This document shows positions 7,659 to 16,030 of a stretch of DNA of 36,301 bases, in pieces. The DNA is from JAGNNV01 sp031412915. Lineage in GTDB: Bacteria > Acidobacteriota > Vicinamibacteria > Fen-336 > JAGNNV01. Every line of letters begins with the position of its first letter. The first letter of the stretch is position 1. Both the position numbers and the translations under genes were made by a program. The notes under the pieces were generated by a model. That model made no database searches. It saw only the letters and a program-made list of their open reading frames with translations, and had not been told where the DNA came from. The DNA is taken from contig JANODX010000184.1 of the NCBI GenBank assembly GCA_031412915.1, forward strand, positions 1 to 36,301. The letters run 5' to 3'.

Positions 7659-9017
7659 ATGACCGGCATCACTACACTCATCGACGACTTGAACCGAGCC
7701 TGGGCCGGGCCGATCGGACGGGCCAGCGACTTCATCTTCGGGCCCTGGACGATCGCCTTGCTGTTCGCGGTAGGCGTGTTCCTGACCGTGCGCCTCGACT
7801 TCGTGCAGTTCGTTCACTTCCGGGCCGCCCTTCGCGCGTTCTTCGGCGCCGATGAACGCAGCGCCAAGGGGGTTCTCTCGCCCTTCCAGACGTTCATGAC
7901 GGCACTCGGCGCCACCATCGGGACCGGGAACATCGCCGGGGTTGCCACCGCCATCGTGAGCGGAGGGCCGGGCGCGCTTTTCTGGATCTGGGCCTGGGGG
8001 GCTCTGGCCATGGCGGTCAAATTCACCGAGGCCGTTCTCGGCGTGCACTACCGCCGCTCGGGCAGCGGCGGACTCCTGGCCGGGCCGATGATCTATCTGA
8101 CCGACGGCCTCAAGATGCCGAAGATGGGCTGGCTCTATGCCTTCGTGGCCGGGGTGGCGGCGTTGACCACCACCCCCTTCACCCAGCCCAACTCCATCGC
8201 CGATGTGATGAACTCCCAGTGGGGCGTGCCCAAGCTCGCGACCGGGATTTGTCTCGCCATCCTGGCCCTGGTCACCATCATCGGCGGAGTCAAATCGATC
8301 GGACGTGCGCTGGAGAAGGCGGCACCCTTGAAGGTGATCCTCTACCTCGCCGGCGGCGCGGTCGTCCTGCTGACTCACGCCTCCGACATTCCCGCCGCTT
8401 TCTCCATGGTCTTCCGCGGCGCTTTCACCCCGGACGCAGCGGTGGGAGGAACCGCGGGGGTGGGGATCATGCTGGCCATGCGCTTCGGCATCGCGCGCGG
8501 CATCTACGCCAATGAGGCCGGGTACGGCACCGCCGCGGTCGTGTACGGCGCGGCGCGAACCAAGGACCCCTTTCATCAGGGCCTGAACGCAATCATGGAG
8601 GTGTTCATCATCTCGTTCGTCACCAGTTCGATCAGCGCGCTGTCGATCATCGTCACCGGGGTCTGGAAGGCGGGGCCCACGGGGGCCGCCGCGGTGGCGG
8701 CGGCTTTCGAGTCCGCGATGCCCGGCATCGGCGGTTCGCTGGTGACGGTGTGCGTGTTCCTCTTCGGATATACGTGTCTGACCGGATGGTCGTACTACGG
8801 CGAGCAGTCGCTCGAGTTCATCTTCGGCCGGAAGGTCGTGATGCCGTATCGCTGGATCTACTGCGCCCTGATCGTGGTCGGCGCCACCAGCAAGGTGGAC
8901 CTGGTGTGGAACTGGGGCGACCTGATGAACAGCCTGCAGATCTTCCCGAACCTGGTCGGCATCATCGGGCTCTCCGGCGTGGCCGCGAAGATCGCGCGCG
9001 ACCGGACGAGGGCATGA
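7659..9017 (+). CDS. AGCS-family sodium:alanine/amino-acid symporter
   Basis: A 452-aa polytopic membrane protein of the alanine/glycine:cation symporter family. The signature TALGATIGTGNIAGVATAIV, followed by GGPGALFWIWAWGALAMAVKF, is diagnostic and lies in the Na+-binding region. It imports alanine, glycine or a related amino acid with Na+. ATG 7659 is chosen because the hydrophobic N-terminus typical of the family begins just after it and a weak AGGG precedes it at 4 nt; an in-frame ATG at 7554 would add 35 non-conserved residues. Its TGA overlaps the lysA start (ATGA), so the two are translationally coupled. Confidence 0.9.
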   Translation: MTGITTLIDDLNRAWAGPIGRASDFIFGPWTIALLFAVGVFLTVRLDFVQFVHFRAALRAFFGADERSAKGVLSPFQTFMTALGATIGTGNIAGVATAIVSGGPGALFWIWAWGALAMAVKFTEAVLGVHYRRSGSGGLLAGPMIYLTDGLKMPKMGWLYAFVAGVAALTTTPFTQPNSIADVMNSQWGVPKLATGICLAILALVTIIGGVKSIGRALEKAAPLKVILYLAGGAVVLLTHASDIPAAFSMVFRGAFTPDAAVGGTAGVGIMLAMRFGIARGIYANEAGYGTAAVVYGAARTKDPFHQGLNAIMEVFIISFVTSSISALSIIVTGVWKAGPTGAAAVAAAFESAMPGIGGSLVTVCVFLFGYTCLTGWSYYGEQSLEFIFGRKVVMPYRWIYCALIVVGATSKVDLVWNWGDLMNSLQIFPNLVGIIGLSGVAAKIARDRTRA

Positions 9018-10240
9018 GCGCGCCGCAGGCGTGGATCGGCGAAGGCGCCGAGACGCTGGCGCGCGAGTTCAAGACGCCGCTCTACGTCTATTCGCGAGAA
9101 CGGATCGAATCGGCCTACGCAGGATATGAGGCGGCCTTCGCCGCGGTGCCGCATCGGATCTGCTACGCGCTCAAGGCGAATTCGTCTCTGGGGATCCTGA
9201 GGATCTTCGCGGCCCGGGGTGCGGGAGCCGACATTGTGTCGGGCGGCGAACTCAAGCAGGCGCTCCGCGCCGGTTTCAAACCGGCAGACATCGTCTTTTC
9301 CGGAGTGGGGAAGACCGACGAAGAACTGTCCCTCGGCCTGGATGAAGGCATTGGCGAGTTCAACGTGGAGAGCGAGTCGGAACTCCGCCGGCTCTCGGCG
9401 CTTTCGGCCGGGCGAGGTGCTCGGGCCCTCGTCACCCTCCGGGTCAACCCCAACGTCGACCCGAAGTCGCACCCCTATATCTCCACCGGGCTGCGTGAAA
9501 ACAAGTTCGGCGTTCCGGTGGAAGAGGCGGCGCGGATCCTGCGGGAGGCCCGGTCCCTTCCCGGCCTCGCGGTCTCCGGCGTTCAGTGCCACATCGGATC
9601 GCAGTTGCGGGACCTCGGGCCTTCGACCGAGGCGGTCCGGGCTCTCGCCACACTCTCTCGCCTCCTCCTGGGCGAGGGATTTGCCCTGCGCACCATCGAC
9701 ATGGGCGGGGGTCTCGGAGTCGACTACGAGGGAACGGGCGCGCCCACCCCCGCGGATCTTGCCGCCCTGGTCCTTCCCGAGATTCGGGATCTGGGGCTGA
9801 CCCTTCTGCTCGAACCGGGCCGGTCCCTGATCGCGTCCGCGGGCGCGCTTCTGACCCGGGTGATCGGGGTCAAGACCAACGGCGCCAAGCGGTTCGTGAT
9901 CGCGGATGCCGGAATGAACGACCTGCTGCGGCCGTCCCTGTATTCCGCGTTCCACCGGATCGTGAATCTCTCCGCGCGGGGCAAAGCCCCGGTGGTGAAA
10001 GCGGACATCGTGGGGCCGGTGTGCGAGAGCGGAGATTTCCTGGCCAAGGATCGGATGATCGAGGAAGTGCGTGAAGGCGATCTGCTGGCCATCCTCGACG
10101 CCGGCGCCTACAGTTTCTCGATGGCTTCGAACTACAACTTCCGCCCCCGCGCCGCCGAGGTCCTCCTCGAAGGCGGTCGCCCTCGCCTCATCCGGAGACG
10201 CGAGACGTTCGAGGACCTGATCGCCTGCGAAGTGGGATAG
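9014..10240 (+). CDS. lysA: Diaminopimelate decarboxylase
   Basis: A 408-aa fold-type III PLP decarboxylase for the last step of lysine synthesis (meso-diaminopimelate to L-lysine + CO2). K54 in YALKAN is the PLP lysine. Other conserved elements are HIGSQ, the glycine-rich MGGGLGVDY phosphate-binding loop, EPGRSLIA, the catalytic CESGDFLAKDR segment and DAGAYSFSMASNYN near the C-terminus. The ATG at 9014 overlaps the stop of the AGCS symporter. The rest of the lysine pathway is not nearby. The gene ends just before a REP-like repeat pair. Confidence 0.95.
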   Translation: MSAPQAWIGEGAETLAREFKTPLYVYSRERIESAYAGYEAAFAAVPHRICYALKANSSLGILRIFAARGAGADIVSGGELKQALRAGFKPADIVFSGVGKTDEELSLGLDEGIGEFNVESESELRRLSALSAGRGARALVTLRVNPNVDPKSHPYISTGLRENKFGVPVEEAARILREARSLPGLAVSGVQCHIGSQLRDLGPSTEAVRALATLSRLLLGEGFALRTIDMGGGLGVDYEGTGAPTPADLAALVLPEIRDLGLTLLLEPGRSLIASAGALLTRVIGVKTNGAKRFVIADAGMNDLLRPSLYSAFHRIVNLSARGKAPVVKADIVGPVCESGDFLAKDRMIEEVREGDLLAILDAGAYSFSMASNYNFRPRAAEVLLEGGRPRLIRRRETFEDLIACEVG

Positions 10241-10263
10241 CGCCCGGTCAGAACGGCTCAGGC

Positions 10264-10350
10264 GGTCCCTGAGCTGGTCGAAGGGACCACGGCCGCGATG
10301 GCGGTGGCCTAGACCGTTCGACTGGCTCACGGCAAGCACGCTCAGCCACC
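10264..10350. repeat. REP-like inverted repeat pair between convergent genes
   Basis: Unit A (10264-10288) is GGTCCCT...AGGGACC around GAGCTGGTCGA and differs from the 30-54 unit by one base. Unit B (10303-10350) is inverted and longer, with ends GGTGGC and GCTCAGCCACC. On the other strand it reads CTGAGCGTGC...GTCGAACGG, an expanded variant of the same core. The pair fills the space between lysA (+) and the lipid-kinase gene (-), where it may act as a bidirectional terminator. Confidence 0.75.
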
Positions 10351-10371
10351 GCGTGGGGGTTCCCCCCGGCC

Positions 10372-11262
10372 TCAAACTCCTCTCGGAATCAGGACCTGGA
10401 TACGGTGATCGGCAAGGCGGCATGTCGCCGGCAGCGATCCTCGCCACGGATCCCCGTCGGTCTGGACGCGGACCGACGGCCCTGCGTGGATCGTCATCTG
10501 CGCGGCTTCGCGAATGAGGACGTCGGGCCGGCGGTGATGGCGGCCGAGCCCGATGCTCAGGGTGAACATCAGGGCCGAGAGATGGGTCTTCCCGGTGAAG
10601 AGGAGCGCGTGGGCCTTGCCGTCATCCCACCGGGCGCCGGGAACGAAGTGGTATGGGCCGGCGTACTCGGTCATGTTGACGAACGACGCGCCCGTGACCT
10701 CGTGCCTTTCTCCGTCCACGTCGACCGCGAAGGGCTCGAAACGGTACCGTGAAAAGGCGCGCAGCCCGTCGAAGGCCACCCCCGCATAGCCAAATCGAGC
10801 CTTTAGGTCGGCGCGGAGATGATGCATGATGAAACCCTCGAGGCCCGCCATCGCCTGCATGATGAAGGGCGTGTCGTTGACCACGCCCACGTCGCGAGCG
10901 CTGGGCGCGGACGTGGTCAGGGCGACCGCGGCCCGTGCCGGGTCCCTCGACAGACCCAGGGCTCGGGCCACGACATTGAACGTGCCGCCGGGAAGGACGC
11001 CGAGCGCCGCCGGGGATCCGAGGATTCCTTCCACTACCTCTCTGACCGTGCCGTCACCGCCCCAGGCGAAGACCGCCTCGTCCCCTCGCGTGGCGGCCTC
11101 GCGGGCCAGGAGGATCGCGTCTCCGGGCGCCTCCGTGGCCGCCACGCCAAGCTCGTAGGCCTGGCCAAGGGCGGATCGGATAGCCACAAGGGCGCGGGCG
11201 TGCCGGCGTCGTCCCGCATTCGGGTTGTAGATCAGCGAGGCGCGCGGTTTGGGCGGGGACAA
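10372..11262 (-). CDS. Diacylglycerol kinase-like lipid kinase (YegS/DAGK catalytic family)
   Basis: A 296-aa protein of the DAGK/sphingosine-kinase-like fold. It has YNPNAGRR at the N-terminus, the nucleotide-binding GGDGTVREVVEG, LPGGTFNVVARALGL and a C-terminal QTDGDPWRG, all standard for bacterial lipid kinases that phosphorylate diacylglycerol or a related lipid at the membrane. Reading frame continues upstream to 11616, but that extension has no family character. The TTG at 11262 puts the start right before the conserved domain, and a TAAGAT -10 box sits 7 nt before it. The start is the least certain part of this call. The gene is divergent from the first TonB-dependent receptor. Confidence 0.8.
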   Translation of the reverse strand: MSPPKPRASLIYNPNAGRRRHARALVAIRSALGQAYELGVAATEAPGDAILLAREAATRGDEAVFAWGGDGTVREVVEGILGSPAALGVLPGGTFNVVARALGLSRDPARAAVALTTSAPSARDVGVVNDTPFIMQAMAGLEGFIMHHLRADLKARFGYAGVAFDGLRAFSRYRFEPFAVDVDGERHEVTGASFVNMTEYAGPYHFVPGARWDDGKAHALLFTGKTHLSALMFTLSIGLGRHHRRPDVLIREAAQMTIHAGPSVRVQTDGDPWRGSLPATCRLADHRIQVLIPRGV

Positions 11263-11269
11263 GAGCCCG

Positions 11270-11275
11270 ATCTTA
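11270..11275 (-). promoter_or_regulatory. Candidate -10 box of the lipid kinase gene
   Basis: TAAGAT on the minus strand is 7 nt upstream of the proposed TTG start at 11262. The -35 region is weak. The same 7-nt spacing is seen at three other genes in this window. Confidence 0.3.
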
Positions 11276-11370
11276 CGAGGTCGCGCTACCGACCCTAAGA
11301 AATGGCGGCCAAAGAGCGCGATCCATGAGGAGGACAAGCGGATTCGATGTCCGACCCCGCAATGCGCATA

Positions 11371-11414
11371 TCGAACATGGGTCGAACACAAGTCGAACAC
11401 AAGTCGTTGACAGT
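11371..11414 (+). promoter_or_regulatory. Tandem 11-bp repeats overlapping a -35 box
   Basis: Four consecutive 11-bp units begin at 11371, 11382, 11393 and 11404: TCGAACATGGG, TCGAACACAAG, TCGAACACAAG and TCGTTGACAGT. The fourth contains the -35 element TTGACA. One-helical-turn phasing puts the units on the same DNA face, as expected for an activator or repressor binding cooperatively beside RNA polymerase. The regulator is unknown. Confidence 0.6.
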
Positions 11415-11436
11415 CCTGGCCTGGGGCGGCTACGCT
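11407..11436 (+). promoter_or_regulatory. Promoter of TonB-dependent receptor 1
   Basis: A consensus -35 TTGACA (11407-11412) is followed after 18 nt by TACGCT (11431-11436), a -10 matching three of six positions. The leader would be about 60 nt, ending in the GGGAGAG ribosome-binding site before ATG 11501. A strong -35 with a weak -10 suits activator-dependent control through the adjoining repeats. Confidence 0.5.
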
Positions 11437-11500
11437 CCTCAGCGCCGTTTCAGTGGCCCGCCTTGTCAACGCAGTCATAATCATTGGGAGAGACAGAAAT

Positions 11501-14482
11501 ATGTGGACAACGTTTTCCCGCCGGCTGGTCATTGCGGTTCTCGTCGCTGGGCTCGCGCCGTCTTCCGCCTGGGCGCAGTCGCTGGCCTCGGGCGGCGCCA
11601 TCGAGGGAACGGTCACCGATCAATCGAGTGCGGTCCTGCCCGGCGTCACCGTGATCATCAGGAACGCGGCGACCGGCGTGTCGCGCGCCACCGTGACCGA
11701 TAGTGTGGGCGTGTACCGCGCTCCGCTGCTGCCCGTCGGCCTCTACGAAGTGACGGCATCGCTCATAGGCTTTGCCACGACCACGCGTCTCAATCTCACG
11801 CTCACCGTCGGCCGGACCCTCGTCATCGACCTCGCCCTGAAGGTCTCGGGCCAGCAAGAAGCGGTGATGGTCACCGCGGAAGCCCCGGTGATCGAGTCGA
11901 CGCGCTCGCAGCAGTCGTCGACCGTGGCCAGCACCGCGGTTTCCAACCTGCCCGTGAACGGTCGCAACTTCATCGATTTCGTGCTCACCACACCCGGGGT
12001 GACGCGCGACGTCCGCGGAGGCGACATCAGCTTCGCCGGGCAGCGCGGAACCCTCAACAGCCTCGTCATCGACGGCGCCGACAACAACAACACCTTCTTC
12101 GGCCAGACCCTCGGCCGCACCGGGTCGGGCCGCGCGCCCTACCAGTTCAGCCAGGACGCCGTGCAGGAGTTCCAGGTGAACCGGAATGCCTACTCCGCCG
12201 AGTACGGCCGGGCCGGGGGTGCCGTGATCAACGTGGTCACGAAGTCGGGAACGAACGTCTTCCACGGCTCGGTCTTCGAGTTCTTCGAAGACAAGAGCCT
12301 CAACGCCAACAGCTATGCCAACAAGACGGCCTCGCCGATCCGCGCCCGTTCGCCGTTTCGGATCAACCAGTTCGGGGGGTCGCTCGGCGGTCCGATCAAG
12401 AAGGACAAGGCGTTCTTCTTCCTGTCCTACGACGGGCAGCGGCGGAAGATCCCCAACGACGTCATTCTCACGATCCCGTCCAACCTGCCCAATGACCCCG
12501 ACACTCAGGCCGGCCTCGCGACGCTCCGGTCCAAGGCGGACAGCTATCAGCTGGCCCGCGACCAGGACGTTTTCCTGGCCAAGGTCGACTACCAGATCAA
12601 CCAGAAGACCCGACTCACGGTGCGCTACAACCACCAGAATTTCACGGGCGTCAACAACGAAAACAGCGGTGTCACCAACTCCCTCGAGCACACGGGCGAC
12701 AGCCTGGTGAAAACCCGCACCGCGAATCTTTCCCTGGCTTCGGTCTTCAGCGCGACCTTCTTCAATGAGTTCCGGATCCAGTACGCGAAGGACTCCGAAC
12801 CAGGGCTCGCCAACAGCGCGAATCCCGAGGCCACGGTGCGCCAGGGCGGCGCCACCATCCTGGTCATCGGGCGCAACAACTTCAGCCCCCGTGAGACCAC
12901 GATCAACCGCGTGCAGTTCGCCGACACGGTCAGCCTGGTTCGCGGCGCGCATGCCTTGAAGACCGGCTTCGACGTGAACTTCGACAACATCAAGAACTTC
13001 TTCCCCGGCAACTTCTCGGGCAACTATCTGTTCGGCTCGCTCGGGAGCTTCAATCGCGGGTTCCCGAACGGCTCGGGCGAGACCTACACCCAGGCCTTCG
13101 CGGGACCCGGGACGACCGGCCCCGAAACGCGCCCCGACATCAAGGAGTACACGGTGTTCGCGCAGGACGAGTGGCGGCTCAAGAAGAACGTGACCCTGAA
13201 CCTGGGCCTTCGCTACGACATTCAGAGCTTCGCCCAGCCCCAGGTGAAGAACCCGGACCCGCAGCTCCTCGCGGCCGGCCTTGATACGAGTTTCCTGAAG
13301 ACCGACAAGAACAACATCGCGCCGCGGGTCGGCCTGGCCTGGAATCCGAATTCCAAGATGGTCGTGCGCGCGGGCTACGGCCTGTTCTACGGGCGCACGC
13401 CGTCGATCATGGTGGGCACCGCGCACTCCAACAACGGAATCAACGTGCAGACCGTGACCTTCACCGGCAACGTCGTTCCCAAGTACCCGGCGAGCTTCGC
13501 CACCCTGCCCACCGGCATCACGTTGCCCAACCCGTCGATCTTCGTGTTCGACCCGAACTACGAGAACCCCGAGGTGCACCAGGCGAGTGCCGGCCTCGAT
13601 TACCAGCTCAACGAGGCGGTCTCGGTCGGGGCCAGTTATCTGTTCGTGGCCGGGCGAAAGCTGCAGCGGTCCACCGACATCAACATTCTGCCCGCGGTCG
13701 CGACCCCGATCGCGATCCTGGGCGGTGGCTCGGTCACGATTCAGCAGTTCCCGACCACGCGGCCCTTCACGCGTTTCGCCCGCATCATCCAGTTCCAGAG
13801 CACGGCCGAATCGCAGTACAACGGCTTGACCTTCGAGATCAAGCGGCTCTTCCGCGGCAAGTTCCAGGGGAATTTGGCTTACACCCTGGGCAAGGTCGAA
13901 GACACCGTCCCCGATGCCACCGCGGTCGTTCCGGGTGGCGGCGATGACGCCAAGTTCGCCTCGAACCCGCTGGACTTCGAGGCCGATCGCGCGGCGGGCA
14001 ACAACGACATCCGGCACCGGCTGGTCGCGAGCGGCTACTGGGACGCGGCGTATTTCAAGGAGTCGAGCGGCTTCAAGAAGGTTCTGCTCGACGGGTGGGC
14101 GTTGTCCTGGATCGTGACCGCGCAGAGTGGCCTCGCTTATTCAGAGGCCATCCAGAACGACGTCAATCGCGACAGCAACACCCGCAACGACATCGTGCCG
14201 GGCACCCGCAATTCCAATCGCACGCCGTGGACCGCCAACGTCGACTTGCGGGTCTCGCGGACGATCAGGCTGAGCGGCAAGACTCGTCTGCAACTGATCG
14301 CGGAGGCGTTCAACCTGCTCAACTCGACGCTCGTCTCCGCCCAGCGCAGCACCCGCTACAATTTCACCGGCGGGGTGCTGGTGCCGCAGTCGAACCTCAG
14401 CAACCCGCGGCTCAACTTCGCGGCGGATGCGGCGGCGGCGGATGCGCGCGTCGTTCAGCTGGCGGCGAAGATCACGTTTTAG
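11501..14482 (+). CDS. TonB-dependent receptor, Oar-like with carboxypeptidase-regulatory domain
   Basis: A 993-aa outer-membrane protein. A signal peptide (residues 1-25, ending SSAWA before Q26) is followed by a carboxypeptidase-regulatory-like beta-sandwich (GAIEGTVTDQSSAVLPGVTV...). Next are a plug domain (NLPVNGRNFIDFVLTTPGV, VIDGADNNN, EFQVNRNAYSAEYGRAGG, VINVVTKSGTN) and a long beta-barrel that ends in a phenylalanine (KITF). This architecture is common in Acidobacteriota and resembles Myxococcus Oar. Such receptors import oligosaccharides, peptides or metal complexes with TonB/ExbBD; the ligand cannot be read here. ATG 11501 has GGGAGAG upstream at a good spacing. No SusD partner is present. 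The stop overlaps that of the convergent sulfatase. Confidence 0.9.
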   Translation: MWTTFSRRLVIAVLVAGLAPSSAWAQSLASGGAIEGTVTDQSSAVLPGVTVIIRNAATGVSRATVTDSVGVYRAPLLPVGLYEVTASLIGFATTTRLNLTLTVGRTLVIDLALKVSGQQEAVMVTAEAPVIESTRSQQSSTVASTAVSNLPVNGRNFIDFVLTTPGVTRDVRGGDISFAGQRGTLNSLVIDGADNNNTFFGQTLGRTGSGRAPYQFSQDAVQEFQVNRNAYSAEYGRAGGAVINVVTKSGTNVFHGSVFEFFEDKSLNANSYANKTASPIRARSPFRINQFGGSLGGPIKKDKAFFFLSYDGQRRKIPNDVILTIPSNLPNDPDTQAGLATLRSKADSYQLARDQDVFLAKVDYQINQKTRLTVRYNHQNFTGVNNENSGVTNSLEHTGDSLVKTRTANLSLASVFSATFFNEFRIQYAKDSEPGLANSANPEATVRQGGATILVIGRNNFSPRETTINRVQFADTVSLVRGAHALKTGFDVNFDNIKNFFPGNFSGNYLFGSLGSFNRGFPNGSGETYTQAFAGPGTTGPETRPDIKEYTVFAQDEWRLKKNVTLNLGLRYDIQSFAQPQVKNPDPQLLAAGLDTSFLKTDKNNIAPRVGLAWNPNSKMVVRAGYGLFYGRTPSIMVGTAHSNNGINVQTVTFTGNVVPKYPASFATLPTGITLPNPSIFVFDPNYENPEVHQASAGLDYQLNEAVSVGASYLFVAGRKLQRSTDINILPAVATPIAILGGGSVTIQQFPTTRPFTRFARIIQFQSTAESQYNGLTFEIKRLFRGKFQGNLAYTLGKVEDTVPDATAVVPGGGDDAKFASNPLDFEADRAAGNNDIRHRLVASGYWDAAYFKESSGFKKVLLDGWALSWIVTAQSGLAYSEAIQNDVNRDSNTRNDIVPGTRNSNRTPWTANVDLRVSRTIRLSGKTRLQLIAEAFNLLNSTLVSAQRSTRYNFTGGVLVPQSNLSNPRLNFAADAAAADARVVQLAAKITF

Positions 14483-15972
14483 AAGAAAAGGCGGCGCGCC
14501 GGGCGCGGGGTCAAAGGGTCGTTCCGCAGGCTCTCCTGCTGCGCGCGAACCGCGGCCAGAAGGCGCTCGACGACATCCGGCTTCTGGCTCGCGAGGTCGT
14601 TGACTTCGAAGGGATCGCTCTTCAGATCGTACAGACGCCGCTTGCCCAAGGACCGGTCCGCCAGCAGCTTGAGGTTCCCGTCGCGAAGGGCGTAGTGGAA
14701 GCCCTGGTCGTCCTCGAACTCCCAGAATAGCGGGCGGCGGCGCTCGAACGGTCCGCCGCGAAGCGCCGGCGAGACATCCTCGCCGTCGATCGAGCGATCC
14801 GCCGGCAGCGGAAACCCGACGACGCTCGCGAGCGTCGGCAGAAGGTCGTACCCGCTCACCGGTGCTTCGGCCACGGCGCCCGCGGGCACCCGCCCGGGCC
14901 AGCGTGCGATCATGGGAACACGAATCCCGCCCTCGTAGAGGTCAGCCTTGCGCCCGCGCAGCCCTCCGGTGCTCCCATAGAGATTGACTTCATACCAGTG
15001 ACGCCAGTCCGCCGTCACCGGGCCGTTGTCGCTGGTGAAGATGACGAGGGTGTCGTCGCGCAGGCCCAACTGTTCGAGCCGGGCCAGCAGGCGACCGACC
15101 TGATAATCCATGTGCGTAACGTTCGCGTAGTACTCGCCAGGCCCGCGCGCGGCCAGGTTGTCCGGCACCCGGTCGAGGTTCGGAAACGGGATCGGCTCTC
15201 CGGTGGTGAGGGAGGAGTAGAGGGCGGTGAACCAGGGCGGGCTCGCGATCGTGCCGTGCGGTTCCGCGAAGGGGAGGTACACGAAGAAGGGTGTCCGGGT
15301 ATCTCGCTTCTCGAGAAATGCGATCGCTTCATCCACCACGATCTGCGCGGCGTAGCCCTTGATCTCACCCACGGCCTTACCGTCGCGGAAGAAGTTGTCC
15401 GGATCCTTGTGATTCGGTATCGCCCAGGCGTGAAGGGCCAGCCAGTGGTCGAAGCCATGATCGCCGGGCTGCGCGTGCGCCGCGACGTCGAGGCCGCCGT
15501 TCACATGCCATTTCCCCGCCATGAAGGTTGCGTACCCTCGCCGCTTCAGGAGCGTCGCGATCGTGACCTCGAGGCGCCCAAGCTGCACGTCCTCGTCCGG
15601 CGGGATCCAGCTCTCGATGCCGGTTCGAAACGGTGTGCGGCCGGTGAGAAGTGCCGCTCTCGACGGCGAGCACAGGGCCGACGCGGCGTAGGCGGAAGTA
15701 AGTCGAATGCCTTCGCGCGCCAATTGGTCGAGCGCGGGCGTCTTCAGCGTGTGATGGCCGTAGCTGCCGAGATCGCCGTAACCCAGGTCGTCGGCCAGGA
15801 TCACCAGGATGTTCGGCAGCTTGGGCGACCCGGGAGGCGGGTCCTGCGCGGTGCCCACCGTGGACGCGAACACCAGCCCCGCAGCAATCCCCCTGAACGC
15901 CGCGGTGAATCGGCCACGTGTACTCGCCATCGGGGAGCGGGACTCTCTAAGGTCGGGCCGGGCCTTGCTCAC
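14479..15972 (-). CDS. Secreted sulfatase (formylglycine-dependent, alkaline phosphatase superfamily)
   Basis: A 497-aa arylsulfatase/N-acetylgalactosamine-6-sulfatase-like enzyme that hydrolyses sulfate esters. C101 in CSPSRAALLTGR is the residue converted to formylglycine (CxPxR, FGE-type). The metal-binding pair DD (61-62) lies in ILADDLGYGDLGSYG, and further conserved segments are GKWH and TSDNGP. A hydrophobic stretch (residues 22-42, ending near GTAQ) indicates export. GTG 15972 is chosen over the internal ATG 15930 because AAGGAG lies 6 nt upstream. The neighbouring TonB-dependent receptor suggests a role in scavenging sulfated organic matter, but the two genes are convergent and need not be co-regulated. 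Confidence 0.92.
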   Translation of the reverse strand: MSKARPDLRESRSPMASTRGRFTAAFRGIAAGLVFASTVGTAQDPPPGSPKLPNILVILADDLGYGDLGSYGHHTLKTPALDQLAREGIRLTSAYAASALCSPSRAALLTGRTPFRTGIESWIPPDEDVQLGRLEVTIATLLKRRGYATFMAGKWHVNGGLDVAAHAQPGDHGFDHWLALHAWAIPNHKDPDNFFRDGKAVGEIKGYAAQIVVDEAIAFLEKRDTRTPFFVYLPFAEPHGTIASPPWFTALYSSLTTGEPIPFPNLDRVPDNLAARGPGEYYANVTHMDYQVGRLLARLEQLGLRDDTLVIFTSDNGPVTADWRHWYEVNLYGSTGGLRGRKADLYEGGIRVPMIARWPGRVPAGAVAEAPVSGYDLLPTLASVVGFPLPADRSIDGEDVSPALRGGPFERRRPLFWEFEDDQGFHYALRDGNLKLLADRSLGKRRLYDLKSDPFEVNDLASQKPDVVERLLAAVRAQQESLRNDPLTPRPARRLFF

Positions 15973-16030
15973 GAATGACTCCTTGACGAGGGCGCCAGCG
16001 CTCCACGGCCGAACCAGGCGCGGCGAATAG

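Noticed and set aside
10264..10350. CRISPR-like repeats
   Set aside because: Only two unequal, inverted palindromic units without regular spacers; they fit a REP-like element instead.
11450..14017. 855-codon minus-strand open frame opposite TonB-dependent receptor 1
   Set aside because: Shadow of the receptor gene; no recognisable domains.
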